The translations under genes and the position numbers were made by a program. From Burkholderia plantarii (GTDB lineage: Bacteria; Pseudomonadota; Gammaproteobacteria; Burkholderiales; Burkholderiaceae), in the NCBI RefSeq assembly GCF_001411805.1, contig NZ_CP007213.1:2728001-2792000 (forward strand): a DNA stretch of 64,000 nt, in the 5' to 3' direction. The notes below the pieces were generated by a model, which searched no databases, was not told the DNA's origin, and saw nothing but the letters and a program-made list of their open reading frames with translations. This document shows, piece after piece, positions 36,684 to 44,726 of this stretch. Numbering within the stretch: the stretch's first letter is position 1; each line of letters opens with the position of its first letter.

Positions 36684-37457
36684 ATGGACTCACGCAAACC
36701 ACCCTATACGCCCGACGCCGCCTCGATCATCAAGGACGCGCACCGGGAGCTCGACTCGTCCACGCGCCGCCTGTTCGGCAAGCGTCTGCTGACGCTGGGC
36801 GGCCTCGCGCTGCTGAGCGGCTGCGAGCCGAGCAGCGACGGCGCGGTCAACCGGCTGCTGCGCACCATGTCCTCGTTCAACGACGGCGTGCAGGCGCGGC
36901 TGTTCGATCCGGCCAAGCTGGCGCCCACCTATCCGGAATCGATGATCACGCGGCCGTTCCCGTTCAACGCGTTCTACGACATCGACCAGGTGCCGGACGT
37001 CGACGCGCGGACCTATCGGCTCGAACTGTCGGGGCGCGTGAACGGCAAGCGCAACTGGACGCTCGGCGAACTCGGCGCGCTGCCGCAGCGCAGCCAGGTC
37101 ACGCGGCACATCTGCATCGAGGGCTGGAGCGCGATCGGCAAGTGGGGTGGCGTGCGCTTCTCCGATTTCCTGCTGCTGGCCGGCGCCGACACCACGGCGA
37201 AATACGTCGCGCTGCACTGCGCCGACAACTACTGGACCAGCATCGACATGCCGAGCGCGCTGCATCCGCAGACGCTGCTGGCGCTGAGCTACGACGGCCA
37301 GACCCTGCCGGCCAGGTACGGCTTCCCGATGAAGCTGCGGCTGCCGACCAAGCTTGGCTACAAGAATCCGAAACACATCGTCGCCATCACGGTGACCAAC
37401 GAATTTCCCGGCGGCTACTGGGAAAACCAGGGCTACAACTGGTTCGGCGGATCGTGA
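36684..37457 (+). CDS. periplasmic molybdopterin oxidoreductase (SUOX/MsrP-like)
   Basis: A 257-residue molybdopterin enzyme of the sulfite-oxidase fold. A twin-arginine type leader is visible (STRRLFGKRLLTLGGLALLSGC), ending in a lipobox with Cys47, so it may be an exported lipoprotein. The molybdenum-ligating cysteine is probably Cys144 in RHICIEGWSAIGKWGG, with RSQVTRH before it and KLRLPTKLGYKNPKHI later. It begins two bases after the cytochrome b561 gene. MsrP repairs methionine sulfoxide, but this protein differs from MsrP in sequence, so the substrate should be left open. Confidence 0.88.
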   Translation: MDSRKPPYTPDAASIIKDAHRELDSSTRRLFGKRLLTLGGLALLSGCEPSSDGAVNRLLRTMSSFNDGVQARLFDPAKLAPTYPESMITRPFPFNAFYDIDQVPDVDARTYRLELSGRVNGKRNWTLGELGALPQRSQVTRHICIEGWSAIGKWGGVRFSDFLLLAGADTTAKYVALHCADNYWTSIDMPSALHPQTLLALSYDGQTLPARYGFPMKLRLPTKLGYKNPKHIVAITVTNEFPGGYWENQGYNWFGGS

Positions 37458-37504
37458 TCCGCCCGCCGCATTCTCTAATCGCAACAGATCAACACGGAGT
37501 CATC

Positions 37505-38116
37505 ATGTCCACTCGTTTCAAGCTCGCGGCATCGCTCGTCGCGCTCACGCTGGCCGGCGCCGCGCTCGCTCAATCTCCGGCGGCCAAGCCCGAGCGGATT
37601 CGCGGCGAAGTCGTGTCGCTCGCGGGCAGCACGCTGACGGTTCACCGCCGCAGCGGCGACAACGTGACCATCGAGATGAGTGATGCTGCGCACATCAACG
37701 CGGTGAAGGCGATCCAGCTCTCCGACATCAAGCCGGGCTCCTACGTCGGCGCGGCCGCCATGCCCGGTCCCGACGGCAAGCTGACCGCCCGCGAAGTGCT
37801 GGTGTTCCCCGAAGCCGCGCGCGGCATGGGCGAAGGCCACTACGCCTACGACCTCGGCGCGAACAGCTCGATGACCAACGCCAACGTGGACACGGTGGTG
37901 GACAGCACCAACGGGCGCGACCTGAAGCTCTCGTACAAGGGCGGCAGCAACGTCGTCACCGTGCCGCCGGGCGCGCCCGTGGTCACGCTGATTCCGGCCA
38001 CGCGCGCCGACCTGACGGCCGGCAAGAAGGTGTTCGTGGTGGCGGTGCCGGCGAAGGGCAGCTATGGCGCCCAGTTCGTCGTGGTGGAAAAGGACGGCGT
38101 GGCGCCGCCGATGTAA
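37505..38116 (+). CDS. exported DUF5666-like periplasmic protein
   Basis: A 203-residue exported protein with a signal peptide (about 1-22, cleavage ALA-QS). The mature part has beta-strand repeats of OB-like type: IRGEVVSLAGSTLTVHRRSGDNVTIEMSDAAHI, LSDIKPGSYVGAAAMPGPDGKLTAREVLVF, and a similar second half ending KGSYGAQFVVVEKDGVAPPM. This resembles DUF5666-type domains of unknown function. It follows the molybdoenzyme gene by 47 bp and is probably in its operon. A strong hairpin follows the stop codon. Confidence 0.8.
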   Translation: MSTRFKLAASLVALTLAGAALAQSPAAKPERIRGEVVSLAGSTLTVHRRSGDNVTIEMSDAAHINAVKAIQLSDIKPGSYVGAAAMPGPDGKLTAREVLVFPEAARGMGEGHYAYDLGANSSMTNANVDTVVDSTNGRDLKLSYKGGSNVVTVPPGAPVVTLIPATRADLTAGKKVFVVAVPAKGSYGAQFVVVEKDGVAPPM

Positions 38117-38123
38117 GCGGCGC

Positions 38124-38156
38124 GGCGGTGCCGGGCACATCGCGCCCGGCACCGCC
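38124..38156 (+). terminator. hairpin after the periplasmic protein gene
   Basis: Perfect 13-bp stem GGCGGTGCCGGGC / GCCCGGCACCGCC with a 7-base loop, eight bases after the stop codon. It lacks a T-run, so it may end transcription poorly on its own; a second long palindrome lies 32 bp downstream. Confidence 0.6.
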
Positions 38157-38187
38157 GCCCGGGTCGATTCGATGAATCGATCCCACA

Positions 38188-38221
38188 CGGGCATGCCGCC
38201 GGCAAGCCGGCGGCATGCCCG
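38188..38221. terminator. 34-bp near-perfect palindrome between convergent genes
   Basis: Perfect 16-bp arms, CGGGCATGCCGCCGGC and its complement, around an AA loop. It lies exactly between the plus-strand periplasmic-protein gene and the minus-strand DUF3309 gene, so it is probably a bidirectional terminator. T-runs are weak on both sides. Confidence 0.65.
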
Positions 38222-38227
38222 TTGCGC

Positions 38228-38386
38228 CTATATCATCCCCAGCACGAACAGCACCAGCACGACGATCAACACCACGCCCAGCGCGCCGCTCGGCCGGTAG
38301 CCCCAGCTGCGGCTGTGAGGCCACGCCGGAAACACACCGATCAGCACGAGCACAAGCACGATCAACAGCAGCAGTTCCAGCGACAT
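38228..38386 (-). CDS. DUF3309 small membrane protein
   Basis: A 52-residue protein with two membrane helices, MSLELLLLIVLVLVLIGVFP and ALGVVLIVVLVLFVLGMI, joined by AWPHSRSWGYRPSG. The P-x-W-P-H-S-R-x-W-G-Y-x-P-S-G connector is the signature of DUF3309. Function is unknown. A GAGAAACGAC stretch precedes the ATG at 38386. It is convergent with the periplasmic-protein gene across the 34-bp palindrome and lies downstream of another tiny membrane protein gene. Confidence 0.85.
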   Translation of the reverse strand: MSLELLLLIVLVLVLIGVFPAWPHSRSWGYRPSGALGVVLIVVLVLFVLGMI

Positions 38387-38514
38387 GTCGTTTCTCCGTT
38401 GAACAAGGTTGACGTCGTCCCGACGAGCCGGGGGCGTGGCCGCCGTCGCGCCCGTTGCGTGCGCAACCATTCCGGCCTGCCCTCCGGGCGCCTCATCGAT
38501 GCTTGGTATTTGCG

Positions 38515-38661
38515 TCAGTGAATGTGGCCGCCGAACAGGCCAAGCAGGCCGATGACGATCAGGTAGATGGCGACGATGTAGTTGAGCAGGCGCGGTGCGG
38601 CCAGGATCAGGATGCCCGCGATCAGCGAAACCATGGGGCCGGCATGCGTGGTGATGTTCAT
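38515..38661 (-). CDS. DUF3096 small membrane protein
   Basis: A 48-residue membrane protein: MNITTHAGPMVSLIAGILIL followed by AAPRLLNYIVAIYLIVIGLLGLFGGHIH. The pattern SLIAGILILxxPxLLNYIVAIYLIxIGxxGL is that of DUF3096. CGGAGA lies six bases before the ATG. It has two helices and no known function. It is 128 bp upstream of the DUF3309 gene on the same strand, so both may be made from one transcript, possibly in response to envelope stress. Confidence 0.82.
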   Translation of the reverse strand: MNITTHAGPMVSLIAGILILAAPRLLNYIVAIYLIVIGLLGLFGGHIH

Positions 38662-39385
38662 GATGTCTCCGTTGGGATGGACCGGCGGGTTGGATGCGGT
38701 CTCGACGATGGTACGTTTGCTCCGTCGCCTATAAAACGGAAGATGTTACGAAACGTTGCCCGTCCCGCCATGCCGCCGGATGGCAAAGGTTTGACGCCGT
38801 GGTCTTCCGCGAATCAACCGGCGTGGCGGCCGGGTCAGCCGGCCAATCGCTTCCGGCATGACGGTGCCTGCTTTTCCGCGCTGCCATCGCGACGATGCGT
38901 CGTCGCTTGCCGCTCGCGGCACGCGAACAGCCGGCAAGCCGCGATCGCGCGGCCTGCGATCGCGGTGGTGGCCGGCTCGCGATGCGAGGGCCGCCAGCCG
39001 TTCACGTTCAGCAACGAATATGTCGGCGCTGTTACCGAAATCGCCTTCCGTTCACCGCGACAGTCCCGCCCGATCAAGACAGCTCACGACCGCTCACGCG
39101 CCCGTTTCGCCACCGTCGGAAGACGGAGGGCCCGCGCCCCGACCGGTGCTTTCGCAACGGCCGGGATCGCGCGTCGCGTTTCCATCCCATGGGGCTCCGC
39201 CCGACACCCCGGCCGCGAACGTCCCGCGCGCAAGACATCGGCGGCGACACGGAACGGCAACCCCGGCATCGGCCGAGTCCACCTTGCCACGAGCGCAGGG
39301 CGCCCCTTCCCCGAGTGGTGTTCAGGGATACCACCGAGCCGGCCTTTTTTGAAATCTGCTTGCACCGGTACCACCCATGCAATAC
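38662..39385. other. intergenic region, no gene seen
   Basis: About 720 bp holding the divergent promoters of the DUF3096 gene and of the binding protein at 39421. Long open frames cross it but give only arginine/proline-rich sequence without domains. Sequence near 38730-38760 and 39345-39380 is AT-richer. Confidence 0.5.
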
Positions 39386-39406
39386 ATTGGTTTCTCTCAA
39401 ACCAAT
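39386..39406. promoter_or_regulatory. inverted repeat upstream of binding-protein gene
   Basis: Perfect 8-bp arms ATTGGTTT and AAACCAAT with loop CTCTC, ending 14 bp before the start codon at 39421. The position over the leader suggests an operator; the GntR regulator encoded at 41650-42405 is a candidate ligand, or the hairpin could act in the mRNA. Confidence 0.5.
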
Positions 39407-39420
39407 TTGCGAGGCCGATC

Positions 39421-40539
39421 ATGCGTCACCTTTCCATCGCACTGGCTGGCGCCGTGGCGTTCGGCGCCGTTGCCGCCCATGCGCAAGAAGTCGTCGTCAT
39501 CGGGCATTCCGCGCCGCTGACAGGCCCGCAGGCCGCCAACGGCAAGGACAACGAAAACGGCGCCCGCCTCGCCGTCGACGAATTGAACAAGCAGCACGTC
39601 ATGGTGGCCGGCAAGGCCGTGACGTTCAAACTGGACTCGCAAGACGACCAGGCGGACCCCAAGGTCGGCGTGCAGGTGGCGCAGAACCTCGTCGATCACG
39701 GCGTGGTCGCGGTGCTCGGCCCCTACAACTCCGGCGTCGCGATCCCGGCCTCGCGCGTCTACAGCGGCGCGGGCGTGCCGCTGCTGCCGGTGGCGTCGAA
39801 TCCCGCGCTCACGCAGCAGGGCTTCACGAACATCTTCCGGATCGGCGCCAGCGACGAGCAGCTCGGCGGCACCATGGCCGAGTTCGCGGTCAAGACGCTC
39901 AAGGCGAAGACGGCGGCCATCATCGACGACCGCACGGCCTACGGGCAAGGCGTGGCGCAGCAGTTCGAGAAGGTCGCGAAGGCCAGCGGCCTGACCATCG
40001 TCGACCATCAGTTCACGAACTCGCAGGCCACCGATTTCCTCGGCATCCTCACCGCGATCAAGGCCGAGAATCCGGACGTGATCTTCTTCGGCGGCTACGC
40101 GGCGCAGGGCGCGCCGATGGCCAAGCAGATGCGCCAGCGCGGCCTGCGCGCGAAGCTGCTCGGCGGCGACGGCATCTGCTCGGCGGACATGGGCAAGGTG
40201 GCCGGCGACGCGGCCTCCATCGTCTATTGCGCGCAGGGCGGCGTGGCGCTGGAAAAGACCGCCCGGGGCCGCGACTTCCTCAAGAAGTACCAGGACGCCT
40301 ATCACACGCCCACCCAGGTGTACGGCGTGAACTACTACGACGGCGTGAAGATGCTGGCCGACGCGATGGTCAAGGCCGGCACCACCACCGACAAGGCCAA
40401 ACTGACCGCGCAACTGGCCCGCGAGCACTACCAGGGCGTGGCCGGCACCTACTCGTTCGACGCCAGGGGCGACCTGCAGGGCGCGCCGACCACCGTCTAC
40501 GTGATCAAGGACGGCCTGCCCGTCCCCTACGCGCAGTAA
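39421..40539 (+). CDS. branched-chain amino-acid-type ABC binding protein
   Basis: A 372-residue periplasmic binding protein of the LivJ/LivK type. A signal peptide covers 1-21 (cleavage AHA-QE). Features are EVVVIGHSAPLTGPQAANGKDNENGARLAVDELN, VLGPYNSGVAIPASRVYSGAGVPLL and IIDDRTAYGQGVAQQFEKVAK. It begins the hydroxyproline gene group: the dehydratase follows 28 bp later. No permease or ATPase is present, so it must use a transporter encoded elsewhere. The expected ligand from context is trans-3-hydroxy-L-proline or proline. Confidence 0.9.
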   Translation: MRHLSIALAGAVAFGAVAAHAQEVVVIGHSAPLTGPQAANGKDNENGARLAVDELNKQHVMVAGKAVTFKLDSQDDQADPKVGVQVAQNLVDHGVVAVLGPYNSGVAIPASRVYSGAGVPLLPVASNPALTQQGFTNIFRIGASDEQLGGTMAEFAVKTLKAKTAAIIDDRTAYGQGVAQQFEKVAKASGLTIVDHQFTNSQATDFLGILTAIKAENPDVIFFGGYAAQGAPMAKQMRQRGLRAKLLGGDGICSADMGKVAGDAASIVYCAQGGVALEKTARGRDFLKKYQDAYHTPTQVYGVNYYDGVKMLADAMVKAGTTTDKAKLTAQLAREHYQGVAGTYSFDARGDLQGAPTTVYVIKDGLPVPYAQ

Positions 40540-40567
40540 GCCACTCCCCCACGAACGGCACCATTCG

Positions 40568-41575
40568 ATGAAACCGACCCGTACCCTCTCGACAGTCGAA
40601 GTCCACACCGGCGGCGAGGCGTTCCGCATCGTCACGAGCGGGCTGCCGCGGCTGCCGGGCGACACCATCGTCCAGCGCCGCGCCTGGCTCAAGGACAACG
40701 CCGACGAGATCCGCAAGGCCCTGATGTTCGAGCCGCGCGGGCATGCCGACATGTATGGCGGCTACCTGACCGATCCGGTCTCTCCCGATGCCGATTTCGG
40801 CGTGATCTTTCTGCATAACGAAGGATATAGCGACCACTGCGGCCATGGCGTGATCGCGCTGTCCACGGCGGCGGTGGAGCTGGGCTGGGTGCAGCGGACC
40901 GTGCCGGAAACCCGGGTCGGCATCGACGCGCCGTGCGGCTTCATCGAGGCGTTCGTGAAATGGGACGGCGAACACGCCGGCACCGTGCGCTTCGTGAACG
41001 TGCCGTCGTTCCTCTGGAAGCGGGACGTGAGCGTCGAGACGCCGAGCTTCGGCACGGTGACGGGCGACATCGCCTACGGCGGCGCCTTCTATTTCTACGT
41101 GGACGGCGAGCCGTTCGGCCTGCAGGTCCGCGAGTCGGAGGTCGAGAAGCTGATCCGCTTCGGCGCGGAAGTGAAGGCCGCCGCGAATCTGGCGTTCCCG
41201 GTGCAGCATCCCGAGATCCCGGAGATCAACCACATCTACGGCACCATCATCGCGAACCGGCCGCGCCACGCGGGTTCGACGCAGGCGAACTGCTGCGTGT
41301 TCGCCGACCGCGAGGTCGATCGCTCGCCGACCGGCTCGGGCACCGGGGGCCGCGTCGCCCAGCTGTATCAGCGCGGCGAACTCGCGGCCGGCGAGACGCT
41401 CGTCAACGAGTCGATCGTCGGCACCGTGTTCAAGGCCAAGGTGTTGCGCGAGACGACCGTGCGGGGCATGCCGGCCGTGATCCCCGAGGTCGAGGGCGAA
41501 GCCTACGTCTGCGGCTTCGCGCAATGGATCATCGACGAACGCGATCCGCTCACCTACGGCTTTCTGGTCCGCTGA
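40568..41575 (+). CDS. trans-3-hydroxy-L-proline dehydratase (proline racemase family)
   Basis: A 335-residue member of the proline racemase superfamily. The first catalytic cysteine is present (Cys91 in SDHCGHG), but the position of the second catalytic cysteine carries threonine (Thr255 in DRSPTGSGTGG). A Cys/Thr pair is the known hallmark of trans-3-hydroxy-L-proline dehydratase, which yields delta-1-pyrroline-2-carboxylate, rather than of proline racemase or 4-hydroxyproline epimerase (both Cys/Cys). A pyrroline-2-carboxylate reductase homologue lies just downstream, supporting this. It follows the binding-protein gene closely and ends before a strong terminator. Confidence 0.9.
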   Translation: MKPTRTLSTVEVHTGGEAFRIVTSGLPRLPGDTIVQRRAWLKDNADEIRKALMFEPRGHADMYGGYLTDPVSPDADFGVIFLHNEGYSDHCGHGVIALSTAAVELGWVQRTVPETRVGIDAPCGFIEAFVKWDGEHAGTVRFVNVPSFLWKRDVSVETPSFGTVTGDIAYGGAFYFYVDGEPFGLQVRESEVEKLIRFGAEVKAAANLAFPVQHPEIPEINHIYGTIIANRPRHAGSTQANCCVFADREVDRSPTGSGTGGRVAQLYQRGELAAGETLVNESIVGTVFKAKVLRETTVRGMPAVIPEVEGEAYVCGFAQWIIDERDPLTYGFLVR

Positions 41576-41616
41576 GGTTTCTCCCTGAATCTTCTCCCCC
41601 TACCAGGGGTTGGTCG

Positions 41617-41647
41617 GCGCGCGCCGTGGCGGCGCGCGCTTTTTTTT
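41617..41647. terminator. intrinsic terminator after the dehydratase gene
   Basis: Perfect 9-bp stem GCGCGCGCC / GGCGCGCGC with loop GTGGC, followed by eight T. It serves the plus-strand dehydratase transcript and lies three bases beyond the stop of the convergent GntR gene. Confidence 0.92.
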
Positions 41648-41649
41648 GG

Positions 41650-42405
41650 TCAGAGCGGAGCGATGTCGCGCTGCACGCGGTGGATGTGCTGCTCGACGTA
41701 GAACGCCGCCGCGTCCGCGTCGCCATGGACGATCGCCTCGTAGATCAGCCGGTGTTCCGCCACGTACAGCCGGATGCGCTGCGGATCGTAGATCCCGTCG
41801 TCCTTGACGCGCTTCCAGAGCGACTGGTCCATGGTGTCGGCGATCTCCTGCGCCAGCTTCACCAGCAGCGCGTCCCCCGTCATGATCGCGAGCTGCCGGT
41901 GGAACAGCCGGTCGCTGTTGTTCCAGAGCGCCTGCTGCTCCTTGTCGGTGACGTCGGTGAGCGTTTCCATCTGCGCCAGATAGTGCTCCGCCAGCGGATC
42001 GCGCTTCTTGTGGGCCGCCGCGCGCCGCGCGATCGCCGGCTCGAGAATCAGGCGCACGTCGAGCGTCGCGGACGGGCTGTAGTCGGCGGCATGAAACGCG
42101 GCGTCGCTTTCGGGCAGCACCGCGCGCGCCAGCAGTTCCGGCGCGTTGGCCGACACATAGGTGCCGGAATTGCGGCGCGTGACGACGAGCCCCTCGTTCT
42201 GCAGCGCGCCGATCGCCTCGCGCACCGCCGGCCGCCCCACGCCGAACAGCGCCGCGAGTTCGCGCTCCGACGGCAGGCGGGCATCGGGCGCATAGCGGCC
42301 CGCCCGGATCTCCGCACGGATCTTCTCCGAGACCTGCTCATAGATCTGCAGCGGGCGGAAAGTGCCGGGAAGCTCCAGTCGGGCAGATGCCATAACGATG
42401 TCCAT
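41650..42405 (-). CDS. GntR-family regulator (FadR/FCD type)
   Basis: A 251-residue regulator. The winged HTH is at about 20-85 (IYEQVSEKIRAEIRAGRYAPDARLPSERELAALFGVGRPAVREAIGALQNEGLV), with the FCD ligand domain after it (LILEPAIARRAAAHKK, DRLFHRQLAIMTGDALL, AEHRLIYEAIVHGDADAAAFYVEQHI); its histidines bind a metal in known cases. I chose the ATG at 42405; one at 42393 is possible. It lies between the dehydratase (convergent) and the reductase (divergent), so it probably controls both, with hydroxyproline or pyrroline-2-carboxylate as effector. TGGT/ACCA half-sites occur in the gap upstream (42413-42431 and 42547-42560). Confidence 0.9.
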   Translation of the reverse strand: MDIVMASARLELPGTFRPLQIYEQVSEKIRAEIRAGRYAPDARLPSERELAALFGVGRPAVREAIGALQNEGLVVTRRNSGTYVSANAPELLARAVLPESDAAFHAADYSPSATLDVRLILEPAIARRAAAHKKRDPLAEHYLAQMETLTDVTDKEQQALWNNSDRLFHRQLAIMTGDALLVKLAQEIADTMDQSLWKRVKDDGIYDPQRIRLYVAEHRLIYEAIVHGDADAAAFYVEQHIHRVQRDIAPL

Positions 42406-42637
42406 GTTTCCAGTGTGGTCCTGAATATACCACCTGGCCGAGGGGATTCGAGGAGCCACGAAGCGGCCGTCGTCTCGTCGGTCGGGCGCCGCTAAATGGC
42501 CCCGATGCCGGTCCGGCAGCGTGAAAACACGAGCCGTTCTGGCTTGTTATAGTACCAGGCGTGGTTTAAATTCAAGCCAATATTCGTGGCGACCGAGATC
42601 GCCCGATGCCCCTTTTCCTCCAACCAGGACATCGCCC

Positions 42638-43552
42638 ATGCATACCGCGGAGCTGAAGATTTTCGACGCGCAATCGACCGCGCAGCTGCTCGACTACTCC
42701 ACGCTGATCCAGGTCTTGCGCGAGACCGTAACGGAATACGGCGCAGGCGGGATCGTCAGCCCGGAGCGCCTCGTCGTCCCGCTGCAGGCGGGCGGCCTGA
42801 TGCTGTCGATGCCGTCGAGCGCCGCGGACATCGCCATCCACAAGCTCGTCAACGTCTGCCCCACCAACGCGCAGCGCCAGCTGCCGACCATCCACGGCCA
42901 GGTGATCGCCTGCGATGCGCATACCGGCCAGATGCTGTTCGTCCTCGACGGCCCGACGCTCACCGGGCGCCGCACGGCGGCCGTGACGGCGCTCGGCATC
43001 CTGGCGCTGCACGGCGAAGCGCCGAAGGAATGCCTCGTCATCGGCACCGGCAAGCAGGCCGCCAACCACGTCGAAGCGCTCGCCGTGCTGTTCCCGCGCG
43101 CGCGCATTCTGTGCCGGGGCCGCTCGTCCGAGAGCACCGCGCGCTTCGTGGAGCAGCAGCGCGGCGTGGCGCCGAACCTCGTGGCGCTCGACGGCGAGGT
43201 GCCGGCCGGCACCGACGTCGTGATCGCGGCGACCACGAGCAGGACGACGGTGTACGACGCGCCCGCCCGCGAGGGGCGCCTCGTGGTCGGCGTCGGCGCG
43301 TTCACGCCCGACGCGGCGGAAATCGGCAAGACGACGGTGGATGGCAGCTACCTCGTGGTGGACGATCCCCTCGGCGCGAAACACGAGGCCGGCGACCTGA
43401 TCCAGGCCGGCGTCGATTGGGGCAAGGTCCACTCGCTCGCGGATGCGCTCGACGGCAAGCTCGATCCGCGCGCGCCGGTGTTCTTCAAGAGCGTCGGCTG
43501 CGCCGCCTGGGATCTGGCGGCCTGCCGGGTCGCGCGGCGGGCGATCGGCTAG
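42638..43552 (+). CDS. delta-1-pyrroline-2-carboxylate reductase (ornithine cyclodeaminase/mu-crystallin family)
   Basis: A 304-residue member of the ornithine cyclodeaminase/mu-crystallin family. The segment LFVLDGPTLTGRRTAAVTALG carries the family arginine and threonine, and the Rossmann motif is CLVIGTGKQAANHVEAL. The asparagine/aspartate region VVDDPLGAKHEAGDL follows. Homologues encoded beside trans-3-hydroxyproline dehydratases reduce delta-1-pyrroline-2-carboxylate to L-proline with NAD(P)H, which fits here; ornithine cyclodeaminase activity is less likely from context. The ATG at 42638 is preceded by ACCAGGACATC. Confidence 0.87.
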   Translation: MHTAELKIFDAQSTAQLLDYSTLIQVLRETVTEYGAGGIVSPERLVVPLQAGGLMLSMPSSAADIAIHKLVNVCPTNAQRQLPTIHGQVIACDAHTGQMLFVLDGPTLTGRRTAAVTALGILALHGEAPKECLVIGTGKQAANHVEALAVLFPRARILCRGRSSESTARFVEQQRGVAPNLVALDGEVPAGTDVVIAATTSRTTVYDAPAREGRLVVGVGAFTPDAAEIGKTTVDGSYLVVDDPLGAKHEAGDLIQAGVDWGKVHSLADALDGKLDPRAPVFFKSVGCAAWDLAACRVARRAIG

Positions 43553-43881
43553 GCGGCGGGTGAAGGCGGTCACGCCCATGGCGCGTCGGAACGGCGCTTG
43601 CCGGGCCGTTGAGCGCGGTTTTTCAAACTGCGCCCGCAACGCCCGATCGCGCCTGCCGGTTCGGCCCGGGCAGCCGCGGCAGGCCCACGCCCAGCCGCGA
43701 GGCCAACCTGCAATTCGCGACGCGGGAAGCCCTGGTGTGAAAGGGGCGGCTCCAATCGTTACGGCGTGAGCGGGATGCTCCGTCCGAACGCCTCGCGCGA
43801 GCATGGGCCTCGGACGCTTCGCCGCCCGCGCCGGGCAAGCGCCTGGTCGCGAAGCCAACGCGCCGCGACGGCAGCCGCCGG
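43553..43881. other. intergenic region, no gene seen
   Basis: About 330 bp after the reductase gene. Frames here give only short arginine/alanine-rich shadows with no recognisable domain. Confidence 0.4.
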
Positions 43882-44097
43882 TCAACCCGTTCCGGCCGTA
43901 TCGGAACGGGACGTCAGCCAGATCAGGGCCGCCGCGATCAACGGCAGCACGGCACTCGCGAGGAACGTCTCGCGGTAGCTGTGGCTGTCGAACAGCAGTC
44001 CACCAACCGTGGCACCGGACGCGATCGCCAGTTGCACGATGGCGACCAGCAGGCCGCCACCGGCTTCCGCGCTGTCGGGAAAGATTCTGGCGACCCA
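43882..44097 (-). pseudogene. C-terminal remnant of an MFS transporter
   Basis: A minus-strand frame giving WVARIFPDSAEAGGGLLVAIVQLAIASGATVGGLLFDSHSYRETF and then a final hydrophobic helix. This matches the last two membrane helices of a DHA1-type (AraJ/YdhP-like) major facilitator. The preceding 300-plus codons are missing and the upstream sequence is unrelated, so it is a truncated relic. Confidence 0.75.
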
Positions 44098-44316
44098 CTC
44101 CCGCCAGCCCCCACGATCCCGGCAGCGCAAACACTGGAGCCTCCGATTCGACGGCTTCCACCTCTACTATCCGAGCCGACGCCAGCCGTCGCCGGCATGC
44201 TCGAAGGTGGTCGAAGCGTCGAGACCGCGTGACTGAAGCATGGTGATCCGCCACCCGCCACGGCACGACGTCGGGACGGGGGCGCTGCGCCGGGAATCAG
44301 CCTGGCCGCGCAACGC

Positions 44317-44351
44317 AAAACGCCTCGCCGGAGTCGATCCGGCGAGGCGTT
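44317..44351 (-). terminator. intrinsic terminator of the csbD-like gene
   Basis: A perfect 14-bp stem, AACGCCTCGCCGGA and its complement, with a 5-base loop, followed on the minus strand by TTTT. It starts 35 bp after the stop of the CsbD-family gene. Confidence 0.9.
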
Positions 44352-44385
44352 CATGCACGCTGCAGCCTTCAGGCATGACTGCGCA

Positions 44386-44568
44386 TTACTTCTTGAGCTG
44401 GTCCTTGACGGCGTCGCTCACCTTGCCGACATTCGACTGGACCTTGCCGGCCGTTTTCTCGGCGACCCCTTCCGCCTGAGTCGAGCGGTCGCCCGTGACT
44501 TTGCCGATCGCTTCCTTGATCGATCCCTTCACCTGCTTGACGGCGCCTTCAATGCGGTTCTTGTCCAT
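44386..44568 (-). CDS. CsbD-family stress protein
   Basis: A 60-residue highly charged protein: MDKNRIEGAVKQVKGSIKEAIGKVTGD and then STQAEGVAEKTAGKVQSNVGKVSDAVKDQLKK. This is the CsbD/YjbJ family, induced in general stress and stationary phase in many bacteria; its molecular job is unknown. GGAGGGAACCCATC precedes the ATG. It is a single-gene unit with its own strong terminator and lies beside a PAS-LuxR regulator gene of the same orientation. Confidence 0.92.
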   Translation of the reverse strand: MDKNRIEGAVKQVKGSIKEAIGKVTGDRSTQAEGVAEKTAGKVQSNVGKVSDAVKDQLKK

Positions 44569-44726
44569 GATGGGTTCCCTCCGGTTTGACGATAGAGATG
44601 GTCGGTGCCTTCCGGTGCAACCGCTTGCCTGCACACGGAATGGAACCAGTATCGTCACGTAGCGCACGGCGAACCAGAAGCGGATGCATTATCCGATCCA
44701 GTGCATTTGCCGCAGGTTCGGCCGGG

